Shown: piece after piece, positions 39,056 through 47,819 of the stretch
How the letters are laid out: every line of letters starts with the position of its first letter
How positions within the stretch are numbered: position 1 is the first letter of the stretch
NCBI RefSeq assembly: GCF_023078835.1
Contig: NZ_CP090898.1
Coordinates: 870,045-934,044 of the forward strand
Direction of reading: 5' to 3'
Length of the DNA stretch: 64,000 nucleotides
From: Synechococcus sp. NB0720_010
GTDB taxonomy: Bacteria > Cyanobacteriota > Cyanobacteriia > PCC-6307 > Cyanobiaceae
Notes under the pieces: model-generated
What the model was told of the DNA's origin: nothing
The model's input: the letters and a program-made list of their open reading frames with translations, nothing else
The model's database searches: none
Program-made: the position numbers and the translations under genes

Positions 39056-40639
39056 GTGCTCTCTCTCCTGGCTGCCGCCGAGACCGTTTCCACTGCGGCT
39101 GCTCCCCTGGTGAGTGGCATCACATCGCTGCAGCTCAATGCAGGAGCCATTGCACCGGAGGGTGCAGTCCTGCTCGCGATGCTGGCCTGCCTGCTGGTGG
39201 ACCTAGCGGGGGAAAAAGCAGCTGCACGTTGGGTCCCCCTCTTTTCCTATCTCGGACTGGGCAGCGCCCTGGTCCTGCTCGCCCTGCAATGGGACGCAGC
39301 ACCGCTTGAACCCTCCTTCCTCGGCTCTTTCCTGGCCGACAACCTCGCCATTGCCTTTCGCGCAGTGGTCGCCGCCTCGACCCTGGTCTCCCTCTTAATC
39401 AGCTGGCGCTACGTCGAGCGGGCCGGCACCCCCGTTGGTGAATACGCCTCGATCCTCTTGGCCGCCACCCTTGGCGCGATGCTGCTTTGCGGGTCCACAG
39501 ACCTGGTCAGCATCTTTGTGTCCCTCGAGACCCTCTCGGTCGCGAGCTATCTGCTGTCGGGCTACATGAAGCGCGATGCCCGCAGCTCCGAAGCCGCACT
39601 GAAATATCTGCTGGTGGGGTCCGCCGCTGCTGCGGTGTTTCTCTATGGCGCCTCCCTGCTCTACGGCTTGACGGGCGGCAGCACCAGCCTGGAAGCCGTC
39701 GGCATTGCACTGCAAACCAGCGCTTCGCCGGTGGCAGCCCTGGCCTTGGTGTTCGTTCTGGCCACCGTCGCGTTCAAGATCGCAGCGGTGCCCTTCCACC
39801 AGTGGACCCCTGACGTCTATGAAGGCTCGCCCACCCCAGTGGTGGCCTTTCTCTCGGTCGGCTCCAAAGCCGCTGGCTTTGCCCTGGCCCTGAGGATCCT
39901 GGTGGGTTGCTTTGAGCCCTTCGAGGCCCAGTGGAAGCTTCTCTTCACCGTCTTGGCCATCTTGAGCATGGTCCTGGGCAACGTCGTCGCCCTGGCCCAG
40001 ACCTCGATGAAGCGGATGCTGGCCTACAGCTCCATTGGTCAGGCCGGCTTCGTGATGATCGGCCTGGTCTGCGGAACCGAAGACGGTTACGCGGCAATGG
40101 TTCTCTACATGGCCGCCTACCTGTTCATGAACCTGGGGGCCTTCGCTTGCATCATCCTGTTCTCCCTGCGCACGGGCAGTGATCGCATCAGCGACTACGC
40201 CGGTCTCTACCAGAAGGATCCACTGATCACCCTGGGCCTGAGCCTCTGCCTGCTCTCCCTCGGTGGCATCCCTCCGATGCTGGGCTTCTTCGGCAAGATC
40301 TATCTCTTCTTCGCCGGTTGGGCAGACCACCAGTACCTGCTGGTCGTGGTCGGCCTACTGACCTCCGTGGTCTCGATTTACTACTACATCTCGGTGATCA
40401 AGATGATGGTGGTCAAGGAGCCCCAAGAGGCCTCTGAGGTGGTCAAGGCCTACCCAGACCTCAACTGGAACCTTGCTGGACTGCAGCCCCTTCGGGCCGC
40501 CCTGGTGTCCTGTGTCGTGGTCACGGCCGTTGGCGGCATCCTGTCCAACCCGCTGTTCACCTGGGCCAGTGGTGCGGTCTCCGGCACCCCGATGCTTCAG
40601 AAAGCCCTCGCTTCGGCCGCGGGCCTGCCTGTGGGTTGA
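39056..40639 (+). CDS. ndhB: NAD(P)H-quinone oxidoreductase subunit 2
   Basis: NdhB is an antiporter-like proton-pumping subunit of NDH-1, used in respiration and cyclic electron flow around photosystem I and in CO2 uptake complexes. From the GTG at 39056 there are 527 residues with fourteen or so membrane helices. Conserved features are [21 protein letters not shown] with the pumping Glu, [12 protein letters not shown] with the key Lys, [18 protein letters not shown] and [11 protein letters not shown]. The frame is open upstream through the topA region but without ndhB similarity. Its stop overlaps the next ATG. Confidence 0.95.
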   Translation: MLSLLAAAETVSTAAAPLVSGITSLQLNAGAIAPEGAVLLAMLACLLVDLAGEKAAARWVPLFSYLGLGSALVLLALQWDAAPLEPSFLGSFLADNLAIAFRAVVAASTLVSLLISWRYVERAGTPVGEYASILLAATLGAMLLCGSTDLVSIFVSLETLSVASYLLSGYMKRDARSSEAALKYLLVGSAAAAVFLYGASLLYGLTGGSTSLEAVGIALQTSASPVAALALVFVLATVAFKIAAVPFHQWTPDVYEGSPTPVVAFLSVGSKAAGFALALRILVGCFEPFEAQWKLLFTVLAILSMVLGNVVALAQTSMKRMLAYSSIGQAGFVMIGLVCGTEDGYAAMVLYMAAYLFMNLGAFACIILFSLRTGSDRISDYAGLYQKDPLITLGLSLCLLSLGGIPPMLGFFGKIYLFFAGWADHQYLLVVVGLLTSVVSIYYYISVIKMMVVKEPQEASEVVKAYPDLNWNLAGLQPLRAALVSCVVVTAVGGILSNPLFTWASGAVSGTPMLQKALASAAGLPVG

Positions 40640-41349
40640 TGGCAAGCGGCACCGGGCCCGTCGTTGCCGAACTCGAGCACATTCGCAAGACCTACGGCAG
40701 CGGTGACACCACAGTCATTGCCCTCGATGACCTGACCATGAGCGTGCGACGCGGTGAGTACGTCGCCGTCATGGGCACCTCGGGCTCAGGCAAGAGCACC
40801 GCAATGAACATCCTGGGCTGCCTCGATCGGCCCACCAGCGGAAGCTATCGCCTCAACGGCACCGCCGTTGAGCAACTCTCCGACGATCAACTCGCCGACC
40901 TCAGAAACCGCGAACTGGGCTTTGTCTTCCAGCAATTTCACCTGCTCCAGGAGCTGACGGCCCTAGAGAACGTGATGTTGCCCATGGTCTATGCGGGCGT
41001 TCCGGCTGAGGAGCGTGAGCAGCGGGGAATCCGTGCCCTTGAGCGCATCGGCCTTGGAGAGCGCCTCTACAACAAACCCAACCAGCTCTCCGGCGGACAA
41101 CAGCAGCGTGTCGCCCTCGCCAGGGCGATCATCAACCAACCCAACCTGCTGCTGGCGGACGAACCCACCGGGGCCCTCGATTCCCGCACCACCTCCGAGG
41201 TCCTGGATCTGTTTGATGAACTGCACCAGCGGGAGGGGGTGACCATCCTGCTGGTGACCCACGAACACGAGGTGGCGGCGCGGGCCCAGCGGGTCGTGCA
41301 CTTCCACGATGGACGTCTGGTGAGTGCAGGCGCTGGATCCCAGCCCTAG
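40639..41349 (+). CDS. ABC transporter ATP-binding protein (LolD/DevA/MacB class)
   Basis: A 236-residue ATPase with Walker A GTSGSGKST, QQFHLLQELTALENV, the signature LSGGQQQRVALARA, and Walker B LLADEPTGALD, which with the D-loop SRTTSEV marks the MacB/LolD/DevA subgroup. These work with FtsX-type permeases in lipoprotein or glycolipid movement to the outer membrane. No permease is adjacent. It starts at the ATG at 40639 on the ndhB stop. It is convergent with the M23 peptidase with shared CTAG. Confidence 0.88.
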   Translation: MASGTGPVVAELEHIRKTYGSGDTTVIALDDLTMSVRRGEYVAVMGTSGSGKSTAMNILGCLDRPTSGSYRLNGTAVEQLSDDQLADLRNRELGFVFQQFHLLQELTALENVMLPMVYAGVPAEEREQRGIRALERIGLGERLYNKPNQLSGGQQQRVALARAIINQPNLLLADEPTGALDSRTTSEVLDLFDELHQREGVTILLVTHEHEVAARAQRVVHFHDGRLVSAGAGSQP

Positions 41350-42302
41350 CCCCCAGGTCGCTCCAGGCTGCTGATCAGTTGCCCCATCAACAGGGCCACC
41401 GCATCGCTGCCGCGCAGGGCTGAACCGGGATCGAACTCACCCGGATCAACGGCCACCCAGCCACCGGAAACCGGTTGACGCAGCTCGAAATGCAGGTGGG
41501 GCCCTGTGCTCAAGCCGGTGCTGCCCACCCGGCCGAGCACCTCCCCCTGCAGCACCCGATCACCGGCGCGGACATAGAGCTCAGAGAGGTGGCCGTAAAG
41601 GCTGCGGCGGCGCGGCCGTTGGTGCTCCACCTCCACCGCCAGGCCATAGCCACCGGCCAAGCCACTGCTCACCACCCGACCGGCCAACGCCGCCACCACC
41701 GGGGTGCCCTCCGGGGCCGCCAGGTCATCTCCGGCATGAAGACGCCAGCCCCCAAGCAGGGGATGCAAACGCCAGCCAAAACCGCTGGACTTGAAGGCCG
41801 AACCAATGATCGGCAGCAGCAACCGGCGGTTGCCATTACCCGCCACTGGTGCCGGCCGAGGCGTCACCCGAAACACCTTGGCCAGGTCAAAGCGGCCGCC
41901 CAGCAAGGCCGACACCGGAACCGACAGGGGAGGACGCCGCGAACCCTCACGCCGCAGACCCCAGCGCAAGGCAATGCCACCGCTGCATTCACGGGCGGAA
42001 AGCGCACCGCTGCGACAGGCCTGTTGAAAGGCCCCCACATCCAGGGGCCGGAGCTCCCCTCCGCCCCCCCGCAGGGCCCGACGCTCCGAGGGGGTGACGA
42101 TGCCCTGGCGCACCAGCGCATCCAGGGACTGATCAAACCGCTTCGGCGGCGGCAGCGCCTGAAGCTGTGGCAGGGAGGGCCGCAGGGGCGCCTGCTGCGC
42201 CGGCAGGGGCGGCGGCTCCAATGGTCCACTGGGCTCAGACGCAACCGGTCCAGCCAGAAGCACCGGCGTCAACAGCAGCCAACGGAGCCGTGGAGGGCGC
42301 AT
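41346..42302 (-). CDS. M23 family metallopeptidase (LytM-type, periplasmic)
   Basis: A 318-residue secreted protein with signal peptide (LLLTPVLLAGPVASEP), a Pro-rich linker, a middle region with a candidate disulfide (CRSGALSARECSGG), and a C-terminal LytM domain. The zinc motif is HAGDDLAAPEGTPV (H-x3-D), with VEHQ..SLYGHL and HLHFEL completing the site, so it should be catalytically active on peptidoglycan crosslinks. The ATG at 42302 is chosen. It is convergent with the ABC ATPase. Confidence 0.88.
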   Translation of the reverse strand: MRPPRLRWLLLTPVLLAGPVASEPSGPLEPPPLPAQQAPLRPSLPQLQALPPPKRFDQSLDALVRQGIVTPSERRALRGGGGELRPLDVGAFQQACRSGALSARECSGGIALRWGLRREGSRRPPLSVPVSALLGGRFDLAKVFRVTPRPAPVAGNGNRRLLLPIIGSAFKSSGFGWRLHPLLGGWRLHAGDDLAAPEGTPVVAALAGRVVSSGLAGGYGLAVEVEHQRPRRRSLYGHLSELYVRAGDRVLQGEVLGRVGSTGLSTGPHLHFELRQPVSGGWVAVDPGEFDPGSALRGSDAVALLMGQLISSLERPGG

Positions 42303-42324
42303 CACATCCGCATCCTAGGAAGCC

Positions 42325-43071
42325 CTAGAAACGGCGCCTGAGCACCAGCGAGCCGGACTCGTTCTGCAGCTGCAGACCACCGTCCTGGCTGAGGCCGGCG
42401 ATGCTCCAATGCTGGCCGTCATGCTCAACGCCACCGGGGTCCCAGAGGCGTTGCTCGGCCTGCCGCCGCACCAGCTCCGGCTGGTCCGCCGCGGCCACGG
42501 CCCATTCCAAGGCCCGCAGTACACGCGCCCCCACGGCAGCCGGCTGCTGCCTGCCCAGCAGTTGTCCCAGGCTGATCGCCCCCATCGGTACGGCATTGGA
42601 GCCATTGAGGCCCAAACCAATGCGGGCGTGGCGAACGGCGCCGGAACGCCAGGCCAGGCGCGGCAAAAATCCACAGAGCTTGCGGCCCGAGACCAACAGA
42701 TCGTTCGGCCATTTGATCGCCGGCGCCAAGCCCAGCCCCTCCAACTGCAGGGCCAAACCGACGGCCACCGCCAGGGCCAGGGAAGCCGCTCGATCCCCCT
42801 CGCAAGGCCAGGGCAAGGCGGCACTCAACCAGATCCCACCGGCGGGAGAAGACCAAGAGCGTCCCTGCTGGCCCTGGCCAAATCCCTGGCGACGAGCTAG
42901 CACCACGCGGGCGGCTGAAGCCATGGGATCACGCCGGAGCCACTGATCCAGCTCCCGTTCCGTGCTCGCGCAGATCGGCCGCACCTGAATCCGCCAAGGC
43001 AGCGGATAGTCCCCTGGGGTTTGGCGCAACTGCCGCGCCAGAGCCGCGGCGCTTAAAGGCTGCTCAGCCAT
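42325..43071 (-). CDS. birA: Biotin-[acetyl-CoA-carboxylase] ligase
   Basis: Attaches biotin to the BCCP subunit of acetyl-CoA carboxylase. The 248-residue protein is the short class without DNA-binding domain. Visible are QGFGQGQQGRSWSSPAGGIWLSAAL (biotinyl-AMP loop), IKWPNDLLVSGRKLCGFLP with the catalytic Lys, and GLGLNGSNAVP. The start overlaps the end of the upstream aminotransferase gene by 19 bases. Confidence 0.92.
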   Translation of the reverse strand: MAEQPLSAAALARQLRQTPGDYPLPWRIQVRPICASTERELDQWLRRDPMASAARVVLARRQGFGQGQQGRSWSSPAGGIWLSAALPWPCEGDRAASLALAVAVGLALQLEGLGLAPAIKWPNDLLVSGRKLCGFLPRLAWRSGAVRHARIGLGLNGSNAVPMGAISLGQLLGRQQPAAVGARVLRALEWAVAAADQPELVRRQAEQRLWDPGGVEHDGQHWSIAGLSQDGGLQLQNESGSLVLRRRF

Positions 43072-44261
43072 GCCCCCATGCGCTGGGCGCCGGCCTCCAG
43101 TGCCGCTGTGTCATGGACCAAGGCCAAGCGCGCAAACCCCTCGCCCCCCTCGCCGAAGCCGTTCCCGGGGGTCAGGCAGACGCCTGTCGCCTCCAGCAAC
43201 TGGCCGCAGAACTGCTCGGAGGTCCAACCGCGCTGGCGGGCCTGCTCAGGCAAAGCGAGCCAGAGGTAGAGCGCCATCGACGGGCGCTGCACGGGCCAAC
43301 CGGCCGCCGTCAACGCCGCGATCATGCGGTCGCGACGCTCCCGGTACACCGGTTTGAGCTGCTCGGGCCAATCGGGCGCCTGCTCGAGGGCCGCAATCCC
43401 CCCCGCCTGCAGCGCTAAGGACTGGTTGAAATCCACCACCCCCTTGAGCTGGCGCAGGGCCTGGATCAAGGGGGCAGCACCAATCGCAAAGGCCATCCGG
43501 AATCCACCCAGACACCAACCTTTGGAGAAGGAGAAAAACTCAATGCCGCACTCGCGCCAATGGGGGGAGCGCAGCAGAGACGGAGCCTCCCCCTCGAGGG
43601 CCAAATCGACATAGGGGTTGTCGTGGGCGAAGACCAGGCCATGGCGAACGGCCCGCGCGGCCGCTTCATCCACCCAGCCCTGCTCTCCCGTGGTGGCCGT
43701 TGGGTTGTGGGGAAAGCCCAGGACCATCAACTTGAGCGCATCCCACTCCGCAGCGCTCAGCTGATCAAAGTTGGGGGCAAAGCCCCGCTCCCGCTCCAGA
43801 CGCAGGAAGCGCGGCTGCGCGGATGCCAAGCGAAGCCCCCCCAGGTGGGAGGGATAGAAGGGATCCAGCAGGAGCGCGGAATCGCCGGGATTGAGCACCG
43901 CCAAGGGCAGGTGGGCGGTGCCTTCCTGGGATCCCACCAGGAACAGGACCTCGCTGGCGGGGTCCACCGCCACCCCAAAGCGCCGCTCGGCCCAGGCCGC
44001 GACGGCTTCACGGAGCGGGGCCGTCGCGCCGTGTAGGCAGTAGGAAGCGCTATCGGGATGGCCGAGGCGTTGGCGGATGGCCTCGATCGCCACCGGCGGT
44101 GGTTGGAGATCGGTTGACCCCAAGGACAGGTCAAGTAGGGGGGCCAGCCCGGCCTCTGACCGGGCCCGATAGGCCACCTTGCGTTGGTCATTGCGGGCAA
44201 AAACGCCGCTACCTAGCCCACGAACCCGTTCGGAAATCGAGAACGGATCAGAGCTGGGCAT
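43053..44261 (-). CDS. Class I/II PLP-dependent aminotransferase
   Basis: A 402-residue fold-type I aminotransferase: SLGSTDLQPPPVAIEA, VLFLVGSQEGTAHLPLAVL, GFPHNPTATTGE, FAHDNPYVDLALEG and the PLP-lysine motif FFSFSKGWCLGGFRMAF. It is nearest the aspartate/LL-diaminopimelate aminotransferase group, probably for lysine/diaminopimelate or aromatic amino acid synthesis, but the amino donor cannot be fixed. It is in a run with thioredoxin upstream (14-base overlap) and birA downstream. Confidence 0.85.
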   Translation of the reverse strand: MPSSDPFSISERVRGLGSGVFARNDQRKVAYRARSEAGLAPLLDLSLGSTDLQPPPVAIEAIRQRLGHPDSASYCLHGATAPLREAVAAWAERRFGVAVDPASEVLFLVGSQEGTAHLPLAVLNPGDSALLLDPFYPSHLGGLRLASAQPRFLRLERERGFAPNFDQLSAAEWDALKLMVLGFPHNPTATTGEQGWVDEAAARAVRHGLVFAHDNPYVDLALEGEAPSLLRSPHWRECGIEFFSFSKGWCLGGFRMAFAIGAAPLIQALRQLKGVVDFNQSLALQAGGIAALEQAPDWPEQLKPVYRERRDRMIAALTAAGWPVQRPSMALYLWLALPEQARQRGWTSEQFCGQLLEATGVCLTPGNGFGEGGEGFARLALVHDTAALEAGAQRMGAWLSSL

Positions 44262-44580
44262 CCAAGAAAGCCTGGAGCTGGGGCTTCGCCATGGCGCCCT
44301 CGTGACGGGCGATCTCTTGGCCGTCCTTAAACAGCACCAGAGCGGGCAGGCCCTGCACCTGCATCAAATCGCGGCTCGCTGGGTTGGGGTCAGCCTCCAA
44401 CTTGCCCACGGTCAGACGACCGGCGTACTCCTGGGCCGCCCAATCCATCATCGGCGCCATCAGACGGCAGGGGCCGCACCAAGTGGCCCAAACGTCGACG
44501 AGCACTGGGGTCGAGCACTCCAGCACCTCGGCCTGGAAGTTGGCATCGGTGAGCTGAAGAACGGACACGGCGGCTGTCAT
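44248..44580 (-). CDS. trxA: Thioredoxin
   Basis: A 110-residue thioredoxin with active site WCGPC at 34-38, the buried Asp/Lys region and the cis-Pro loop GLPALVLFKDGQE. There is no signal peptide, so it is cytoplasmic. In cyanobacteria such proteins take electrons from ferredoxin- or NADPH-thioredoxin reductase to control enzymes. The sequence departs from the canonical m-type in MMDWAAQEYAGRL, so it may be a divergent paralogue. Its end overlaps the aminotransferase start. Confidence 0.9.
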   Translation of the reverse strand: MTAAVSVLQLTDANFQAEVLECSTPVLVDVWATWCGPCRLMAPMMDWAAQEYAGRLTVGKLEADPNPASRDLMQVQGLPALVLFKDGQEIARHEGAMAKPQLQAFLDAQL

Positions 44581-44604
44581 GGGTCTGGCGATTGTATGGA
44601 GAGC

Positions 44605-45372
44605 TCAGAGCTTGTCGATGGAACGCCTGAGCTCTTCAAGCTCCGTATCAACCTCGCTCACCTTGACCGGCTGCACCCCCTCAGCACCGGCGGGCAGGGA
44701 CGGGGCCTCGGAAGAACCCGAGAGCTTGCCCTTCAGGGCCTCCAGCTCGGAATCAACCTCAGGTGCGCCCTCCAGGGCGGCGAACTGGCTTTCCAGATCT
44801 GCGCCGGCCAGTTCAGCGGCGGCCTGACTGCGGGCCTCCAGGGCTTGGACCTTCTCCTCCATCTTCTCGAAGGCAGCCATGGCGGAATTTGTCCCGAGGC
44901 TGCCCACTGCGCTCTGCAGCTGCTCCTGGGCTTTGGCCGCCTGGGCCCGCGCCTTGAGCATGTCTTTTTTGGTCTTGGCTTCGGCGATCTTGCTTTCGAG
45001 CTGCACCAAGCTCTTCTTCAGCTGATCCACCTGGCCGCACTGGCTCTGCAGCTGGCCCTGCAGTGCGGTGGCGGTGTCCTGACAGGTCTTACGGCGCCCC
45101 AGGGCCTCACGGGCCAGGTCCTCTTCGCCTTTTTTGAGGGCCAACTCGGCACGCTCGTACCAGGTTTTGGCCTGGGCATCGGCCTGATCGGCCTGGTTCT
45201 GAATCCGCTTCTGGCTGGCGATCGCCGTGGCGACGGCCTGGCGCAGTTTCACCAGATCGGCCTGCATGTCCGCAACCGACTGGTCGAGGATCTTGACGGG
45301 ATCTTCAGCCGCACTCAGGGCTGCGTTGGCGTTGGCACGAACCAACCGGCCGAGGCGATCAAAAAAGCCCAT
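44605..45372 (-). CDS. vipp1: PspA/IM30 (Vipp1) family protein
   Basis: The 255-residue protein begins with MGFFDRLGRLVRANANAALSAAEDP, the amphipathic helix a0 and start of a1 of the ESCRT-III-like PspA/Vipp1 family, followed by long coiled-coil helices to about residue 180. After a linker an extra C-terminal helix (DTELEELRRSIDKL) matches the Vipp1-type tail rather than plain PspA. Vipp1 remodels and maintains thylakoid membranes. It lies 24 bases upstream of trxA. Confidence 0.88.
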   Translation of the reverse strand: MGFFDRLGRLVRANANAALSAAEDPVKILDQSVADMQADLVKLRQAVATAIASQKRIQNQADQADAQAKTWYERAELALKKGEEDLAREALGRRKTCQDTATALQGQLQSQCGQVDQLKKSLVQLESKIAEAKTKKDMLKARAQAAKAQEQLQSAVGSLGTNSAMAAFEKMEEKVQALEARSQAAAELAGADLESQFAALEGAPEVDSELEALKGKLSGSSEAPSLPAGAEGVQPVKVSEVDTELEELRRSIDKL

Positions 45373-45448
45373 GGAGCAAGCAGAGCTGAGGCCGAGACTA
45401 ACCAGCGCAGGCCGCCCTGCACAGCGCCAATTCCCCTAGGGTCACCCC

Positions 45449-46009
45449 ATGGGCATCGCCCCCCGCAACCAAACGCGACGCCAAGGGGACGTGAACCTCT
45501 TGGTGCCGCCGCCCAGGCCACCGATTCAAGGGCTGGGGGACTCCCTGAGCAGCCTGCAGAAGGAGTGGAAGGACGAGGGAAGCTTGGCGGGGCTCTGGCA
45601 GGCATGGCCGCGGATCGCCGGCCCCCAGCTCGCACCCCACTGCCGGCCGCTGCGCCTGCAGGGCGGACGACTTGTGGTGGGAGCCCAGCACCCCCAATGG
45701 CTCCAGGCCCTTCGCTTTAACAAGCACCAACTGCTCGGCGCCTTGCGAGGCGCTGGATTTGCGGTCAAGGACCTGCAGTTCCAGCAGCACCAAAGCACGC
45801 CCTTGCCCCCAGCGGGCAGTGGCCTTGAGGAGGAGATTTGGGCGCAGCATCCCAGCCGTGTGGACGTCTTTGGCATGGGGTCCTGTCCCACCTGCAAACG
45901 CCCTTCACCGGTCGGGGAACTCCAGCGCTGGGGGCACTGCAGCTTCTGCCAACGGGACACGATGGACCAAGGGGTCGCCATGGGCACCCCCAGCGAGACC
46001 GATCAGTAG
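45449..46009 (+). CDS. DUF721 (DciA-like) protein with C-terminal Cys4 zinc-ribbon-like tail
   Basis: A 186-residue protein. Residues about 28-110 match DUF721: GLGDSLSSLQKEWKDEG, LWQAWPRIAGPQLAPHCRPLRLQGGRLVVG and WLQALRFNKHQLL. DciA proteins of this family load the replicative helicase in bacteria lacking DnaC/DnaI. The C-terminus holds Cys146, Cys149, Cys164 and Cys167 (CPTCKRP ... HCSFCQRD), which would form a zinc ribbon. The Zn tail could mediate nucleic acid or partner binding. It is divergent from vipp1 and convergent with the GT39 gene. Confidence 0.75.
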   Translation: MGIAPRNQTRRQGDVNLLVPPPRPPIQGLGDSLSSLQKEWKDEGSLAGLWQAWPRIAGPQLAPHCRPLRLQGGRLVVGAQHPQWLQALRFNKHQLLGALRGAGFAVKDLQFQQHQSTPLPPAGSGLEEEIWAQHPSRVDVFGMGSCPTCKRPSPVGELQRWGHCSFCQRDTMDQGVAMGTPSETDQ

Positions 46010-47793
46010 CGCTCTGGGCGGGGCTCCTGCCAATCCGGAGCCAAACCCGCCCGTTCCGCCAGGTCCTTAGACCACTTGTTCAGGGCTGGACGGGGAACTC
46101 GCCAAAGCTCGTAGAGACCGATCGTTCCCAGGCGCTGGTGCGGCACCCCACGCCAGTGAGGCAAGGTCGCGGTATTGCCGTCGATCACCACCAGAACGCT
46201 GGCCCCTGGAGACGCCTGAGACGGTTGCTGGCCGCGGCGCTGTTCCTTGGCCAAACGGTCATTGAGGTTCAGCGGGCCATTGGGCTGCACCCCCTCGTAG
46301 ACCACCACCTGTTGGGTGTAGTAGTGCAGCGACGGCTTGAGGATGCCCACCATCGCCAGGGGCTCCTGCGGACGCTGCTGCTCCAGCGCCAGGGAGGCCA
46401 TACGGCGAATTGGGAGCTGACGTAGGCGGTCCCCCAACTCGACCATGGGCACCAGGGCTGTCACGACAAATGCCCCCATGCCCAATTGCTGAACCAGCAG
46501 CCAGCCCCGGCGGGCACTGGGGGGGCCCCACCAGAGCAGCAGTGCCGCCACCCCACCCGCGCCAAAGCAGAGCGAGGCGCGCGTCAGCGCTCCACTGGCC
46601 AGCAGGGCCGCGGACAAGGTCGGCATCTCCGGCTCATTAATCAAGGGAACCCAGAGGTTCCCGGCGGCGAGACCGGCCGTCAGAACCCCCACCAGGGCCA
46701 AGGTGCTCCCCCTTAGGACCGCGGAGCGCCATCCCGGCCGCAGGTTTTGCGCAGCCAAGGCAATCAAAAGCCCTGCGGCTGGTGTCGCGGGGATCCAGTA
46801 GCTGGGGAGCTTGGTGGCCGCTGCGGTGAAAAAGACAAAGACCGCCAGCAGCCAGCAGGCCGCAAAGCGCTGCAGGGACTGCTCGGGGGGGGCCGGTTGG
46901 GGACGAAGGGCCCCCACCAGACCAGCCAGCAGCAAGGGGGTGAAGGGCAGCGATGCCACCACCAGAACGGGGAAGAAAAACCACCAGGGCTGGAGGTGGT
47001 TGTTGACCACGCCGGTGAAGCGCTGAAGGTTGTGGTAACCGAAAAAGCTGTCCCAGTAGGGCTGCCCTTCCACCAACAGCTCAAGGACGTACCAGGGCAA
47101 GGCCAACGCCGCCGTCAGGGCCAGGCCACGCCAGGGTCTCCAAAGGGCCCATAAACCCGGGAGATCACGCTGCAGCAGGGCAAACAGCAGCGCAGTCAGC
47201 CCAGCCAGGACCACCGCCACGGGCCCCTTGGCCAGCACGGCCAGACCCAGCACCAACCAGGGAACCCACCAACGGCAGAGGCCGGCGTAGCGCCACCAAA
47301 ACAGCAGCAGTGCCGCCGACAACAAGCCACTGAAGAGCGCATCACTGACCGAAATGCGGCTCCAGAGCAGGACCAGTGGCGAGAGGGCAAAGGCCAAGGC
47401 CGCCGTCATGGCCGTGACGGCCTGCTGGGCCCCATCAGGCTGGCCCTGGGGGCGGCGCAGCAGGGTGAGGGCCATCAGCAGCATCAAACCGATGGAACTG
47501 AGTGCTGATGGGAGCCGCGAGGCCCAGGTGCCGAAGGGATTCCAGAGGTCCTGAGCGGGCAGGGCATAGCCCAACCCCATCAGCCAATAGACCAGGGGCG
47601 GCTTGTCGTAGCGCGGTAAACCGTTGACCCGCGGCGTCAGCCAATCACCGGTCTCCGCCATGGCCTTGGCGGACGCAGCAAACAGCGGGGGGGTCTCATC
47701 CACCAGGCCCGTCATGCCGAGCCGCCAAACAAACAGCAGCAGACCGGCAACCGCCACCAGCAACAGCACCAACCAGGGCTTGCGGTTGCGCAC
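46003..47793 (-). CDS. Glycosyltransferase family 39/ArnT-like membrane protein
   Basis: A 596-residue integral membrane glycosyltransferase. The first lumenal loop has GLVDETPPLFAASAKAMAETGDWLTPRVNGLPRYDKPPLVYWLMG, with the conserved Asp/Glu and KPPL features of the ArnT/PMT superfamily. Around twelve membrane helices follow, then a soluble C-terminal domain of about 150 residues. Such enzymes use polyprenyl-phosphate sugars to modify lipids or proteins on the outer face of the membrane. The GTG at 47793 is chosen; the open frame continues upstream inside the GT4 gene. Confidence 0.83.
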   Translation of the reverse strand: MRNRKPWLVLLLVAVAGLLLFVWRLGMTGLVDETPPLFAASAKAMAETGDWLTPRVNGLPRYDKPPLVYWLMGLGYALPAQDLWNPFGTWASRLPSALSSIGLMLLMALTLLRRPQGQPDGAQQAVTAMTAALAFALSPLVLLWSRISVSDALFSGLLSAALLLFWWRYAGLCRWWVPWLVLGLAVLAKGPVAVVLAGLTALLFALLQRDLPGLWALWRPWRGLALTAALALPWYVLELLVEGQPYWDSFFGYHNLQRFTGVVNNHLQPWWFFFPVLVVASLPFTPLLLAGLVGALRPQPAPPEQSLQRFAACWLLAVFVFFTAAATKLPSYWIPATPAAGLLIALAAQNLRPGWRSAVLRGSTLALVGVLTAGLAAGNLWVPLINEPEMPTLSAALLASGALTRASLCFGAGGVAALLLWWGPPSARRGWLLVQQLGMGAFVVTALVPMVELGDRLRQLPIRRMASLALEQQRPQEPLAMVGILKPSLHYYTQQVVVYEGVQPNGPLNLNDRLAKEQRRGQQPSQASPGASVLVVIDGNTATLPHWRGVPHQRLGTIGLYELWRVPRPALNKWSKDLAERAGLAPDWQEPRPERY

Positions 47794-47819
47794 GTTGCTG
47801 GATCGAAGCAGGCCCGACC

